Positions 1 to 14,730 are shown, numbered from the stretch's first letter. The stretch is 64,000 nucleotides of DNA from Pyrrhoderma lamaoense (GCA_002794735.1 NBAZ01000002.1:2666001-2730000), one strand, 5' to 3'. Program-made: numbers and translations. The notes: generated by a model not told the origin, from the letters alone.

Positions 1-3000
1 AGGGATATATCAAATCTGGTAATGATGACGCTGAAGAAGACTGAAGGAAGTAGATAGAGAAGAAGAAGTGGAAGAAGAAGAAGTAGTAGTAGAGGCCTTT
101 TTTTGTGTTTCTTAGTAGTAAGCCCTTTGCCCGTCATCTCGTCTTGTTAACCCTTTCCCCTCCTAACTATATCCACCTTGCACCACACTGGGCATCGCTT
201 CCCGTTCTTCTTCTTGTATTTTGTATTATTATCTTTTCTATCACGATAAATTGTCAGGTTCCTTTTTCTTTTTTTCCGTGCCCTACGCTCCACCGAGGAT
301 CATAGTGCCTACGATATCCCTTGACCCAAGAAGAAAGAGAGGATGGGGAAAAAGTATCAAGTCAACGATCTGCAGATAAACTCTGCAAAAGACATGAAGA
401 CCGCCGTTGAAAAAGGTGGGATGTGAGTTGCGTCATAGGAAGGGCATCAAAGCTATAAGCTAAGGTTATAACTCTCTTTTGAGAAAAATAGAAAGAAAAG
501 AAAAAGAAAAGGCCACAAAAATGAATAAATTAAAAAAATAAAAAGGTCGTCAGTGTTTAGGGCTATCAAGGTTCAATGGGATCCCGTCCGTCATTTACAA
601 CCTTCTTCCTTCTTCACCACCCCCCCCCCTCTTTCACCCCGCCTTTTTCTTTTCGTTTCTCTTTCATAGTTGATCTCGATTAGCCAGGGGGAGGCGTCTT
701 ACTCTTACGCTATAATCATTACAGCATACTATATAGCGTAGTCCATAGCGATTGGGACCTACGTTAAAAAGTTGGATGCTTTATGATGTAATCTAGAGGG
801 TCTAGTCTTACAAGCCCGTAGTGGTAACAATATAAAGTATGTCATAATAAACTATAAGATTATAAATACATGAATTTAAAATTTATAAATGTTTTTCTTT
901 TCTTGTTTATTTCATTTATCTCATAGGTGGCTCCGTAGTTATTACGTCTTTTACACTGATTTTTTCTTTGTCAGTAAGGTGTCAGTTTGTATGTAAGGCA
1001 GTGGGTTAAATAGTAGTTTTGAGCTCCGAAACAAGTGTATGTGTGCGTGTGGGGGCGTTTCGGTTATTCAGCTTTCACTCTTTGTTGGTAGTTAGGTAGA
1101 CTAGGCTAGGCTAAGGGTAGAAGTAGAAAAGAAGGGGTGAGGGTAGAGAAGGATAAGGGTAAGATTAGGGATGCAGCTTTATGAACGGAGTTTAAGTACG
1201 CATGGTTCCTCATAAAAGGGGGTTAGTAGTAAAGCGAGAGAAGGAAGAAGGGAAAATAAAAGAGGGGGATGAGGAGGGGTTTCACCTCTCACCTTCACGT
1301 TGGCTTACATCAAATATAACTTGTTGTAAAAAATTAGGGTAGGAATAATAAGAGAGAGGAAGGTTAACATAATAATTCGAGATCGAAAGTCTACTCGAGT
1401 ATCTGTGTTGTTGCATTGTCTTTAATTTGATTTCCGTTGCGACTTTTATAATATTTAATATGTAACCCATGTGGGTAAATCGATTTTTTTGACGAAGTAA
1501 AAATTTTGATGGGAGACAAGATTGCCTTCATGCCTTATTATGTATACGCATATGTGTATATGTTTGGATGTATTTGGCGAGAATCTTTTTTCCCTTTTCC
1601 TTTCGATTTTTTAAACCCGCACTTTGTCGATTTGTTTGTTTGTCTTGAATCCGAGTTTCTCCCGTCCGTACGTTCGTACATTCGTCATCCATTCATAAAT
1701 ACCTCTGCTTCTTTTTTTCTACTAATACAATCGATGATGATGCTTCGACACCTTCTTTCTCGCATTTTCTTTATTCCTGACTTTAGTACCAATAACAAAA
1801 CATTTTTGATCACAGGAACTGAACAACTCTATAAATAAGCATCCGGACAGAGAACGCTCCTTAAACCCAACTCAATACAATGCTTAATCGCAGCCAAACT
1901 CAGGTATTGCAATACCATTTACAAAAAAACTTATGTGCTATATCTTTACTCCGACGCCTCCTACCCCAACCAATCACCAAACTTGGAGCCTAAAAATGTT
2001 GGGTATAAACCAATAGAAAGTGCCGAACCCAAAGCATCCTACCCTAGATATAATAGATATACAGATTTGTATTGTATGTGTATATGTATCCTAACAACGC
2101 CAACGGCTCCTCTTCCCCTTAAGAACACCACATCGAGATCTCCTATTCAGTAACGTACAATATACTTTTTTTGATAAGTAAATAGTGATGATAGAGATCG
2201 TGATACACATCTCCCCTCCCCATCCACACCTCCACTCTCCGCCCTTCCTCCCCCTCCTCTCCCCCAATCCTAAGCGTGAAAATGAAAACGCGTTACAATG
2301 TATATATTCTCGGTGGTGCCACATTCCGAAGAAAGGTAAAGACAAGAACTTTGAAGAGGTGAATGGAAATCACGGCGGTTATAAGTCCTTACATCCATCT
2401 ATCTTAAAAAAAAAAAAAGTAATAAATCATCTTTTAAGTCTCATTCAACCTATCATGTCTCCCGCACCCCCCATCTTACTTATTCCATCTATCCATTTTT
2501 CTTCTCCACATCATTGCTCCAATTAATATATACTCTATTTCGCTATCTATATACTTTACTTGCTTATGTATACTTTGTCTCCGTCTATTTATTTATCCTC
2601 TCCCCTCTCTCCACCGACCGCCCCCAGATTATACATCTAACCCACATCTGAATCACATATTTAAATTAGAGAGCTAAATTCTATCCACATGAATTGGCCA
2701 AGTGAATTAGCTGTCGGGTGGGAGAGTGTAATGGAAGATGTTTGAAGAAAGAAGCAAGAGGCTGTGAGAGAGGAGGGAGGGGAGAGGGGAATCGAGAACG
2801 TGTACGTATGGTTCTAGATGCCTAAAAAAGTTGCAATGAGAGTTATCAGTATATATGCTGAGACTGAGACTGAGAGGGAGAACGTTCAGGTTCCATGTGG
2901 ATACATTTCCAAAAGCGGATATCCAATACTAAACGAAGGAAACTTCAAAGAAGCGAGGAGGGGGTGGGGGTGGAAAGAAAGAGAGTGAGGAGAAAGCTCC

Positions 3001-6000
3001 CGAGTTTTCCTAAGCAGTTTGTTAAGTGAGAAGGCGTGGGTTAGAAGAGATTGATGATACATAGATAGATGAAAGAGAAGAAGGCGGATTGTTGAGTATG
3101 GGTTAATATAAGTATAAATAAACGGAAAAGATTATTTCGAGAGGCGTTTTTGTGTATCTGCTTATCTCAGGTAGATGTCTTACCTCATGCTTCTTTTAGG
3201 GACTCAACGTTATAGTCGGAAGAAATAAACCCAAGCTTTGGATTCTACCACGAAATGAAAGAGCTGAGTTGGTTTTTTCGTAGACTCATTTCATTTAGTG
3301 AGTTATATTCCCTCGTTCTTTCATTCTAACGTTAGTTTGACTTTGAGTAGAGTTAGACAAGCTAGTGCCAATTTATATTTTAGTCCTGTAGTTGTAAGTT
3401 GGGATGGATGGATGGATGACGCGGGCTACTGTAATATGATCCCGTTATGTGTGTCATCAATTCCCACCCTAACCTAAAGAGGGGGCGACACAGCCATCAC
3501 ATCTTAAGTAGCTCTACTTGATCTGACCTGACATCGACAATGGCCATCGACACAGCATACAAAGTAAAATGCAAACGGGCAACATTCCGTTCAATTTAGT
3601 TCACTGCAGTCCATTCCATCCCCTCAAGCACAGCATATCATTTTTTTTCTTTCTCTTTTAACTGCGACAAAAAAAAAGATGAAAAAATCCATCCGACCCC
3701 CTATCTCTCTCTCACTCTGTGTCCGATTAATCTGAAACACAACAAAATGGAGGGCGAGAAGGGGAGGTGTGTGTGTGAATGATTAGTTGGATTTTTCAGC
3801 AACTCCTCCTTTTAATATATCGATTAGATGGTTGTATGATAAAAAAACTTCACTTACCATCAGTATCATCAGTATAATATCATATAGAGACACGGGCATC
3901 AAGCGTCGTCTACTAACATCTGCAGGATCAAGTACTATCGAAAATTTTTATCAATAAATATATTTGCAATATAACTTCTCAACATTGGTATCATCGTCGG
4001 TTAGTCTTGTAGGTTTTGTTGAGTTCTAATAATCACGCACATGTATCCACTTATCCTAACTATACAATCCAGTTATAGCTGAGAGAAAAAGGTTATTTGA
4101 TAAGCATAACAGTATATTTTTATTAAACATAGTTAGCAAGACAGCGCGAAGGGTACATTGGAAAAAAGGGAAAGTAAATAACTCACCCACAAAGCTCACT
4201 TAGAAAAGGCTAAAATCAGACTATCCACATTTTTAAAGGTTACATATTAAGAAAATCGAGTTTTCGGGACAACTTGGGCCGCTGGCTGAGCCTTTCCTAT
4301 CATTGTTTTGATGTTATACTACCATCATTACTAACATTCTCCCTCCCTCTCTCTCTATACCGATGACACGCACACATCTATCTACTTGTCCAGCAAGGGT
4401 CGAAGGAGGAGGTTGACGGATCTGACTGATTGTGACGGCTTTTTGACGGACGATGTAGGGAAGCATGTACTCTTAAATTCCCAAAACGTGTTTCGGAGGT
4501 CGTTCATAAACTTGATACGATGAGATTGAATCCAGACCACTACTTACTAACGTTGACAGGACAAGTCTTGGATGCGATCATTTTCGGAGGAGAAGGGGGG
4601 TATATTACTTGGTCTAGGTCACTGATAGTTTAAGGTTATCATTTTATTCGTCACCATTATTTTATCAATATTATCGATATTCTTTTTTGCTGAGCATTGA
4701 TGATTGGTAATTTGCGAGTAACATCCGTAATGATTCAAGAAAGATCGCTATGTCAGATCATATTGGTTGAGCATAGCTCGCAGCAGCACAGACATGGGGT
4801 GGGAAATCCTTTGAAGCGATAGAAAGGATTGGTAATTGATTTCTGTGGCCAGGTACCCACTAGTAACCCGTGGATGTCACGCTAGTTTTTTTTCTATTAA
4901 TTATATATTTAATTATATATTATTTTCTTATTACTACTCTCCTTTCACAAACCCAAGTTTTGATGAACCCATGTTCCTACTGACAAAAAAGAAAATGATA
5001 ATTGATATGTGGATATTCAAATAAGACTCGATCTCATCTCGTTCATTCTACCTGACGATCTCACAATTAATAGAGATCTATCACATCTAGAGCGAAGTCA
5101 GAATTTTTACAATAGATTTCCACACAAGTTCCTTCCCTCCCCCTTGTTCACCTTACCTCGGTTCGCGGGATTTGTTCATCTAAGAAGTCACAGCCTTTTC
5201 TTTTGGTTTGAATTGAGCTTCCACAAGTGTGTGGCTTCATACCCTTTTTGAATTTCCTACTAAAGAAGACGACTAAGCCATCGCAATGATCGTCGTTACT
5301 ACTAGCGTCAAGTTCTCCTCTCCCTTCTGTCCCGGAAAAACCTCTGGGTATAATAATAGTATGATCAAACTGAGAATAATTTCCAAAAACATGAAGTAAG
5401 CCCTTCCCGCCCCCATAACACTCATTAAGAGAAGAGTAAATTGTGAATAGATATATAATTTTTTGTTTTTTTGTTTTTAAACAATGGAAAGGGTTTAAAA
5501 ATTTGTGGCGCGTCTTCCTATGCGTCTCGCGAAGTTCTTTAATTTTTACTTTAGCTCCTACGAACTTGGTGGCTTGGGCGGAACACAATCGGTGTTTGAA
5601 GCTCGAAAAGAAGTAATAAAGTGTTGGGTAGTATAATATAGTCACCCTATTTCTTGTCAATTAAAAGAGTAAAGAAAGAGAGCCTGATAATAGATGTGTG
5701 ATATGTGATATTGGGAGTCGGAAGTAGGGCAGGCCACAAAAAAATAAGGGCAGAAGGAACAGTCACGTCCCGAATCGAGGCGATCCGGGCTGAAACAGGG
5801 AATGAAGTAGAACTTGAAGGTTAGAAAAGGATAAGTTCATAACAGAATTGGAAATTCCTTGACCTTTTGCGATCAAATCGCGGAAATTTGAGTTCCCTCC
5901 TTGGTGTAAAGGGGTGAAAGGGAACTTGGGGAACGATAAGTCATAACGTTACGTGGGACACGTACATCATGTACACGCAACAAACAATCCGGGAATGTGC

Positions 6001-9000
6001 GAACTCCTAAATGAAGGGAAGAGTGGTGTGGTGAAGGGATTTATTGGATCTGTCTGATACGTAGACTTGTGTTAGGGTGAGTGGATGGAAATATGAATCG
6101 AGTGGGATAAATGAATGGATAATACTTAGATGCGGTTTCGGGAGTGTAAGGTTATCACAAAACATCATGTTTCTAGGGAATTCTAGATCCCCATCCCGCC
6201 GCCCTTTCGCGCCCCTTCTCGATGTTATCACCCTCATCCTCCGCCACCAGCGCTCTGCTCTCACCCTACCCCCTCGAAACCACTGCTTAATACAATTTCG
6301 ATTCAGTGATCTATTTCTTGATATCCCGATGTCACGCCGATACTTAATGGTATTATCAACCATCACGGTAAGATCTCTCCGCCCACTCACCTACAAGCGA
6401 ATGAAAACAAAAATCACCTAGGCAGCAAAGCCAAATGTAAGTGTTTATCCTACTTTTCTTGGATGTGAAGAAACATAGGATAATGTGAGAGAAATGATAA
6501 TAATAATACTTATGGGTAATAAACTGTGTGATAAATATTGATTACCGTGATATAAATCATTCATGATCCCTTGAAAACTGGGTTAGGCGTTTAACTCAAA
6601 CAGAGAGGGAATGGATTCGATGAATCTCGGTTATCGGTCAATCTTGAATATCTCCCCGACGTTATATAAATGTGAGTATTTTTATAAACTAGTAGCCTTA
6701 CCTACTGAGTGATACGGTCAACAACGGGCCTTTATTATTATTATTGTTGCCAACGGTGTATGGATACTTTGTTTAAGGGCTATTCGGGCGAGCCAGAATT
6801 CTGACTTGTAACTGAAAGTGTCTATACCATCGAATTTTATTATTATTATCACAATGAAGGCATGACGATAATAATAAAATCAATAACCTTTTGTTTTCCT
6901 TTTTGATTGACAGTCGGACATCAAAACACAAGTACACAAATCCGAAAATAATTTTGTACCCCCAATGATTGTTGTATCTGTAATCTAACGGGAATTTGTA
7001 CTTAATCCAGACCTTGCTCTGTGCGATCAGAAAGAAAAAGTTAACAAATACAGATGCACCCCCTCCGGTGAAAAAAAGAATAAGAATAATTACAATGAAA
7101 TGGCCATTTGGTTTATTCGACCACTAAAGTCAAGCTTCGAGAAGAAAGAAATTTGATCGAATTGCGGGAACTACTAATATATGTATGTATTCCTTTGATT
7201 CCACCAGATCTAGCAGGTGTAGATACGAGCAAGACAAGAGTCAAAAACTCCAAGCAACTAGAAGAGCTGGTGACTTGACAAGAGGATTAATGACTACTGA
7301 AGCGAGTGCATATTTGCCGAGCGATTTTGCAAGGGACAAAGGTCATCACTCACACACTAGTTGTACCGCAAGTGACAAGTAAACGTTTAGACGCGCTCTT
7401 AAGCGGGGGTTATACGTAGACAGGAATGATCTAAAGTAGAAATGACTTTGATCCCTGACTCAGATCCCGGAGGGAGAATAAAATCAATATATAAATTTCA
7501 AGTTGATTCCGGATCAATTGCAACAGCTTTTTTTTCCTGGGTTACACCCAAATGATCTAGATCAATCCTGAAGCAGCAATGACACGCGCCATAGTTGCTA
7601 ACCATCTCTCGTTCATATTTCTCATAAAGTACCTAGGAGAGGGCGAACTAATTATCTCTTATTGAAATTTATTCAGATTCCGACTCGGAACTTGCCATTT
7701 CGCTTGAGTCGATTGTGTTGTGCATGTGTGTGCGCATACAGGTAGAAGAAAGTTCCTTTGTTTTCTATTTCTTTTCTTTTCGTCGCGACAACCTCTCGGG
7801 AAGACAGAACTGAATTCTATTTCTTGACCCAATTTACTCGGTATTAAGCCAAGGTTCTTATATCTCGGATAAAGTTGGTTTGAGTCCCCTCCCCTTTTTG
7901 ATGGCGAAGGGGTGGTGCTTCTCAATTCATTTCTCTTCTCATACTCACACCAGGTAGGCTGAGTTAATAGAATGCATGCATATTGACGTACAGATATACA
8001 CCCCAGACTTATTTTAACAAGAGACCGGCTCGGGATTAGTAACTGAGTTTGATATCTGTAAGCTCATATTCACATATTCCTCTGGTTCATATGTTTTAAA
8101 ATAAGTTATATAGAGCGTCTATTTACCACACCTCTCTTCTCGAAATTTTCTTAGCAACTTCAGGCTTCTATAGGATAAACACTAAGAAGAGTAGAAGTGA
8201 AGCTCTATCATAAGTATTACATCGAGATCCCTATGATTTGTTTAGTGATGCATGTTAAGAAAAACCGAGAATATTCGAAGTTTCCTTAATTTTCAGTACA
8301 ATTCTGCGGTTTATATCCACCAATGAATACGTTCACTCGCTTCATTAATGTTAGGTTTGTTTATTACTAATTCATACGTGTGTTTTCTTTCTTTACAGGA
8401 CGAATGTGATAGGTGTGTCGAGACAAAAAAAGGTGCATCAATGCATGCATCTGTGTAGTTCGGTTGAGAGGATAACTAGACTTTGGCGCAAGATTTACGT
8501 AGAAGACACGATCATGGTAATTTTAAATATAAAAAGAGAAATCAAAGTACAGGAGCTATGTTTTACAACCTTCTTGCAGAAAATAGCGTGTGCTCGAGTG
8601 AATGCAAGTCTCATCTAACAGTTAAAGCAAAACCGAAAAACACGGGTAAATTTCGATAATCTCTGGATATTTACTAGAGCATTGAAGAAAGTGCTATGCT
8701 AACTTTGTAGTAATCTTGGTTATTGTCCGTTTCGGTATCTGATCGACTGGTTTACAGCTCGGTAATACATCTCCACGAGTTCTCATTGGTCGAGAAAAGA
8801 TAAGATATAAGCTGGGACCGAAACAACAGTACACAGTCAAATTTCCTTGGGGAAATCGCACTTAGCAGAAAGGTTGAGATAGTATTGGAAACAAACTCTC
8901 AACAGGGTTCTTTTGCACAGGCGGATCATAAGCTAGCCTACTTGTATCCCGTATCAGCTCCAACATTCCAGGTCCCTTTGCGTTAAATAAAAAATACAGT

Positions 9001-10061
9001 TCAAGTGAAGCATAGTCTATTTCGAAATTCGCCAGGATCTATCCGTAGAGGACTAACAGAGTTAGTTCTAATTAGATAATTAGATCTTGCACAATCCCGA
9101 CGAAGGCGCGAATAGATGTAAGCCGCCTACGCAGATCCCGCGCATGACACGCCGACCCTCCAGCAATACATACTAGATAGAACGTGCAACGCCCTACAAT
9201 ATGCTCAGCAAAAGCCTAAGTGGCACAAAAGGAGTTAATTATAGGATCATACAAAGATGGCAATTTGTTAGAATGTTAGCATACCGGTGACAATTGCTCA
9301 TTTGTTCCCTAAGGACTTGTTTGTTTTGAAAATTCCCCGAAGTGCCGGCCTCATTACCCTTAGGTTTGTCAAAGCCCATCAAATAACATATGCGCATCTG
9401 ACTTGGTTCCGGAGAATATGCTGATAAAAACAGATATACAACTTTTGTTCGTGTACAAGAAAGGGCCCAAGAATAGAAAAATTGACAACGCCGCAGTACG
9501 CTTGACTTTTTATTAATCACAACCCTCAACACATGAAGACTACTTTAGAACCGTCGAGCAACCTTTTCTATCTCGTTCCAGGTAGAAATACAACTCTCGA
9601 GGCATGCACGCTCCGAAAGTGCCAGCTGTGCTGCCATACGTGTCTTCTTATTTTCAACCGGGATCGCCTAGAGAGATCGAGAACAGAAATGGTCAGCGGA
9701 TAATGCTCAGCTTGACAATTTTTTATTAAAGATATGTAAATTGTGCTTGTGAGTCAAGCCGTTAACGATCAGCACTAAAACTCCTCCCCCTGTCACCTTT
9801 ACCCCATGATAGGAGTAGGTTCAGTGCCCTGACTGATAGTGGCGAGGTTCAGCGATAGTCTGAGGTACCATCGCTCATAGGACCTCTTCGAACAAAGGAT
9901 TGAGAAATAACGGATCTTCATCATCTACTTTCCGTAAACTGCATGCAACATCCTATCATTGTTGTGGCGTAGATCTAGCCGCCGGGTCAAGACAGAGCAT
10001 ATATTCACAAATTCACATCGAAGTAGGTCTTCAATTGCGACTGAATTGGTCCTGGGAAAAT
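1..10061. other. Gene-poor region, about 10 kb
   Basis: I see no conserved coding exon here on either strand. Open frames are short, lack recognisable domains and do not join through plausible introns. The DNA is AT-rich with many pyrimidine tracts and simple repeats: an AAG-type stretch near 57-90, a C10 run at 620-629, a GGAT tetranucleotide run at about 3402-3418 and a TTA run at 6732-6745. The longest open frame is 170 codons (5148-5660, minus), with no recognisable domain. In compact fungal genomes such a gap often is the long upstream and 5' UTR region of a regulator gene, here off the left edge, or decayed transposon DNA; neither is shown by the sequence. Confidence 0.5.
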
Positions 10062-13000
10062 TCAAGGTTTTCGCTCAAACCTCAAGTAACCATATAAAGA
10101 AACAATGGCGGATTTGTCCAGATTAAGCAAGAGGGACGCGAGGACCCACTTGAAAAGATTAATTAGAAAAAAAAATCACGTACATCGACGACATCCCCAA
10201 GCGAGGTCAAATCCAGATCAGAAAAAGCCATCCCGCGAATGCGAGCAGCACACAGCTCCGACACGACACGAGCAGTCGATGCTACAATTTCCCTTAGTAA
10301 CTTGTACCTCAAGTGGTTTGTTTCCGGCCCTTCTCCTACAATGTCTTTTGCGCTGTCCTCATTTGGCTCTGCCGGTGTCGAAATCAGACTAATTTTGTTG
10401 ATGCATCGGAAATAAAATACAAAATGGCAGCAGAAAAAGAGTCAAGCTATTAAGATTTGAGGATTATCAATTTGAACGAGGCACGCACCGATGATCTGCA
10501 CCATCACTGGCTATGTCGGCTAGATCGACACCGTCGGGACGGATTTGCGTCGTGGTAGTCGTGGTGGACACAGTACTTACATCCGCCGGAGATTGCGCCT
10601 CAATGTCACTATCAATTTGCTCAATGTCCGAGTCCTCGCTATATTGTAGTAGAACCGACAGTGCACTTTTCTGATGACATCCTACATCTGGTAGTCGCCT
10701 ACTCGGATTCTATTGTTCGATGTAAATGTAAACTTTCTCATTAGAACATTGCACTTGACTACTGTAATATTAGATATATTTATATATCAACGTACCTCGG
10801 CATCCGTCTCTCTTATAGAATTGACTGAAGTCAGTTCAGTTGAATGCCCGCTTAGTATATTATGCTTTTTCAACGGGCGGGATTCCGAGCTGCTTGACCT
10901 ATGTCGCTTACGTGTTCTGTCTTGTTTCTCTTCTATAGTCCCTGATAAGCTTTCCTCTTAAGGGAGGACGTGCACAAAAGGAAGGTGCAGAAGAAGAGGT
11001 CCCGAGAAAATTTCCACAGAGAATGTTAATATGACAGTGAATGATATCAAGTTTCAAGGAAGCCATCCACACGGATGTTTTCGTGATGTGTATTTGAATA
11101 AACGTAGATGAAGACATTAGAATAGTCAGTTCACTTATTATTTTAAAACAAAGTTGGCAAGGGGCCAAAATGTAAAGGAATTGTTGTCGGAGAATGAAGT
11201 TAAATCAAAGAAGACACTCACTCGTAACAGCCGATTGTATCAAGGTTTGCTTTGTGACGCTAATAAGGCTGTCTTCTCGAGGGAGAAAGTTCCTTGTCAT
11301 TTCATCCCCTAATTCCATGGTATCGTCAATGCCCGTATCTTCTAATTCTTTGGCTGCTAATATATTTTCCAAATGGCTCTGTACCAAAGCTATATCTTGT
11401 AATAAGCGCACTTCTTCATCAAACGTCGATATAAGAACGTCCGGGAGATGTTGCTCATCAAGCTGTAAAGTTTCCAAACCTTGATCGTTATCTTTGCGAT
11501 GATGCGATACCTGGGCCTTCTTAACCCCTTCTTTGAAGATATTGTCTTCCCCGTGAGCAGATGTATCTTGACTTTCAGTCGAGAGAACAGGCTCAGCAAC
11601 TTCTAGATGCCTTTCCGCAGTCCGTTTCCATTCTTTACCCATTGGTGTAGAGTCTGAAGACACAGAATCGATTCTGCATTGAAGACAACCCATGTGCAAA
11701 ACAAGCAATGTACAAAAAATCCAGAGATGATGCGAAATCCGTGCCTCGTCATTCAGTCTGAATGATAACGTATCTCGCTTCTTTTGTTGATGATATATCT
11801 AGAATAAGAATCAGCACACTTTGTCAACCAATTTAGGGAAATGAAGGAGAATTGAATTGTTTTGTAGGTCCTATGAAGAATTTTCAGTGATACAGATTAT
11901 CATTAAGTTTGCATCAAATCCAGGAACGGACCATTTCTGAACCCAATGGAAGTTCAAATGACCATAACAAAGTCCGGATCTCTGCTAATAAGAAACAGAA
12001 GCTAACATACCCTTCGGCTTACGCCGCAGAGTATAAAGTTAACCAACAATGGTCGACAATGGCAAGGATCTTAAACAAAAGGATATTGTCGACCTCATAT
12101 ACATGGCGCGCAAGGTTGAGTTACGCTCAGTGTTAATCTCAGTCGGCGAAGATGATATTTTTAATTAATAATCTGCCTGGTCTGCGTAAGGTATATAGAT
12201 TATGTGTTCTTAATGTGAACAATAGAGAACTTGTGAACTCATAGTTCCGACCGGTCGCACCCCAAAACCGGTTTAGGTCAAGAAAGTCAGGAACCAAGGT
12301 ATATCTCTAGAGTCAAGGCTCCAAAACACCTTTCACGCCGGTTTGATGGTACAAGATTGAATACAAGAAGACGACACTGAGATTTAGAAGTCTATTCACA
12401 GCAACCCATCGTGGAACCGCGAAGTTTTGGGCCACAACCATCATTATTCCTTGTAAAAGGATCACTTCCAACTTCGGTATTACAGTTACAAGAAGGGAAC
12501 AAAGGTCGAAAAGAATTCAAGACCGTTGTCATAGACTAACCTTAGATTGGTTTTCTTGTGGGGAAAAACTGGCTGATGATCGATTATTATACTCCTCGGA
12601 GGGAAAGAATCTATTTTTGGAAGGATCCAGCTTAATGGGCAGTGAATTTACTTCAGGTGCTTTTACGTGTTCTTCTCTTTCTAGGTCCCTTGGGTCATAT
12701 ACGAGATTTGAGCTTGTCCATGTGTCCCCGCCACAACACCATCTTTCAAGTACCGCCTGAACACGATCCAGAAGGACCTGGCCCGGAATTATTTTGAGAT
12801 GTTGATCTTCGCTGCCCATGTCGGCGACATTTCTGATACTTGAAAAACTTTCTTCTACAGTGTGAAGATGGGAGGCAGTATAAAACTTTGCCGCTCTCTC
12901 TGCGCTTTCAGAAGAGTGCTTAATCAAAGTTTTGATCTCCGAATCACGATTGTCAGAGGACGTGGCATCAATGATTTTTTCACCTCTGGCATTGCCGTAA

Positions 13001-14730
13001 CTTCGGTGAATGCAACTAATATCAACGTAAGACCCAGCGGTAATACGAAGTTGATTTGAGTCCCAAAAAATATGGTCATTCTCGTTTCCATCAAGCAAGA
13101 ATCCATAGCGAACAAGGAGTTGAGCATTACTCAGATTTTCTCCGTACGTGTTGAATACCTGGGTAAGAGGTGGAATAGGGGCATTTGTCACCATATCACA
13201 CGTGTCTTCATCTTCATCTTCATCTCCATTTCTTTCTCCAGCCGGTTCTGGTACTTTTTTCTGAACAGGACCTACATCATCAACATCATGCTCGCACATG
13301 GCGAATGAGCCACACACTGGACAAACATCGTGGTTACTCTAAGTTTACGATTTGAAATGGTATTTCCCCGTGAGGAAGAAGTCGCTAAGGGAGATGAAAT
13401 TGAGCTAGGAACTCGCACCTCAAGATGGATATGATTCTCTACTTCATGATTAAAACTAGCAAAAGGTTAGCAATTTCAAAAAATTTCAAATTGAAAGAAA
13501 CACGGGCGGAGGACGGAGTAGAGTAGAGTTTTAGACTTCTTATTTCATACGATAGCGTGCAAAAATAGAAAAATATCGATATGAGGAAATGATACCTACG
13601 CATCGGCAATTGGGACCATCGCAAGTCCATGATAAGCGTCAACGATAAAAGCTCGTGAGGATACGAGAGCATACGCGAGTACAAAACCCTCCAGGGTTGG
13701 GGATTCTTCACTGTACACTCTCGCGATCGCGGGAACAACAGTTGATTCATAGTACTGCCGGAGTACTTGCTGTATGATTTTCAGTTAGCCAAGAGTTTAT
13801 CTGCTTTGGGCATCAAGAAAATTTAGGAGATATTTAGGGATAATAGTATTCAACACGAGTTCAATTTTTTTAAGACTTCACGTGCCATTTAGGAGAGGAA
13901 TTAGAGGGACTCGAAAAATTTAGATGAACAAAGTTGATCTGTCTGCCATCTTCTACGTTAGACTTACCACCGCCGAGCTCTTGAGTTCTTGATCTGATTG
14001 TTTATTTTCAATCGGAGTGGAGTTACGAATTTCGTATTCGACAACTGTGCCCTTAGTCCAGTATAATGCAGAGGCCTCATCTTCATTGTCTGCATCCCAA
14101 AGCAATGCAAGATCATTACTTGTTGGAAGCGACTGAAGATATCCAAACCAAGGAGATGATTCACCAGCTAGCCTTTACAGAAAGTCAGCCACAGGAAAAG
14201 AGGGTGCATCAAAAATAGTTTTATGAAAGGAATTAGAAAGGCAAGAGAACACTAGCATAACCGTATTTGAACATTACACCGACTTTGGAAGATGATCCTT
14301 AAATCAAAATTCGGATGCAAAAGATGAAGGAACGATATATCAAACAAAAGAAAGATGATCACATTTCGCCATACAACCCTAAGGAAAGCCCTAGCTGTGC
14401 TTCTTTTCCAAAGATGACCTTGGGTATATATTCGGTAGCTGAACAGTTCCTGATAGACAACACTGCCGACTTTGGAATAGTGACCACTGTAGCAGGCGGA
14501 GCCATAGCAGATAGAACATTAAACATCTGTGTAAATACTATGGCAGAGCATGATTCACGTAAGACAATATACGCACATGTAGTATTAGGTTCTATGAAAG
14601 ACTCAAGTGAGTAGACGCCTATTCCCCCTCCTTCTCCGCGGGCGACGCGTATTCTCGCGTCAATTTTAATTCCATGCGTACTACACCAATTGAGAAGACT
14701 TTCAACGGCAAAGTCAGAGCTCGCTAACAT
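10062..14730 (-). CDS. SET-domain protein lysine methyltransferase (SETD6/RKM4-like)
   Basis: This gene encodes a predicted 892-residue protein from 12 exons: 14730-14577, 14486-14363, 14172-13968, 13769-13600, 13455-13419, 13338-12541, 11798-11714, 11653-11222, 10956-10796, 10709-10489, 10388-10184 and 10148-10062; all phases agree. The N-terminus (LLNWCSTHGIKID, then GGGIGVY) is the split SET-domain start of the Rubisco-LSMT/SETD6 class. Further SET signatures are SPWFGYLQSLP, ADAFNHEVENHIHLE (the FNH S-adenosylmethionine-binding box) and FNTYGENLSNAQLLVRYGF. C-terminal segments (ARISHHLWIF, LREIVAS, SELCAARI) fit the helical substrate-binding part of fungal homologues. Family members methylate lysines of ribosomal or other non-histone proteins using SAM. 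An acidic insert (DEDEDED) sits inside the SET region. Intron 6 is unusually long (742 bases). The last exon is the least certain. Confidence 0.85.
11799..12540 (-). other. Unusually long intron 6 of the SET gene
   Basis: The flanking exons join in phase 0 and their protein segments belong to one family, so this 742-base stretch is best read as an intron, although other introns in the window are mostly 45-100 bases. It holds plus-strand open frames (11909-12136, and a 39-codon frame from 12051 beginning MVDNGKDLKQKD) that look mildly coding but match nothing I recognise. An inserted, decayed element or a nested small gene is possible. No terminal repeats were evident. Confidence 0.45.

Noticed and set aside
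5148..5660. 170-codon open frame on the minus strand
   Set aside because: No recognisable domain, biased by base composition, and no flanking exons; an overlapping plus frame of similar quality exists nearby.
6007..6421. Overlapping 127- and 114-codon frames on opposite strands
   Set aside because: Mutually exclusive, without family resemblance or splice context; likely chance.
7860..7905. GGTTTGAGTCC followed by T5, like a Pol III gene end
   Set aside because: The stem around the motif cannot form and the upstream 60 bases do not fold as a tRNA.
11205..11708. Separate gene encoding a 167-residue protein on the minus strand
   Set aside because: Splice phases and the family-specific C-terminal segments show it is exon 8 of the SET gene.
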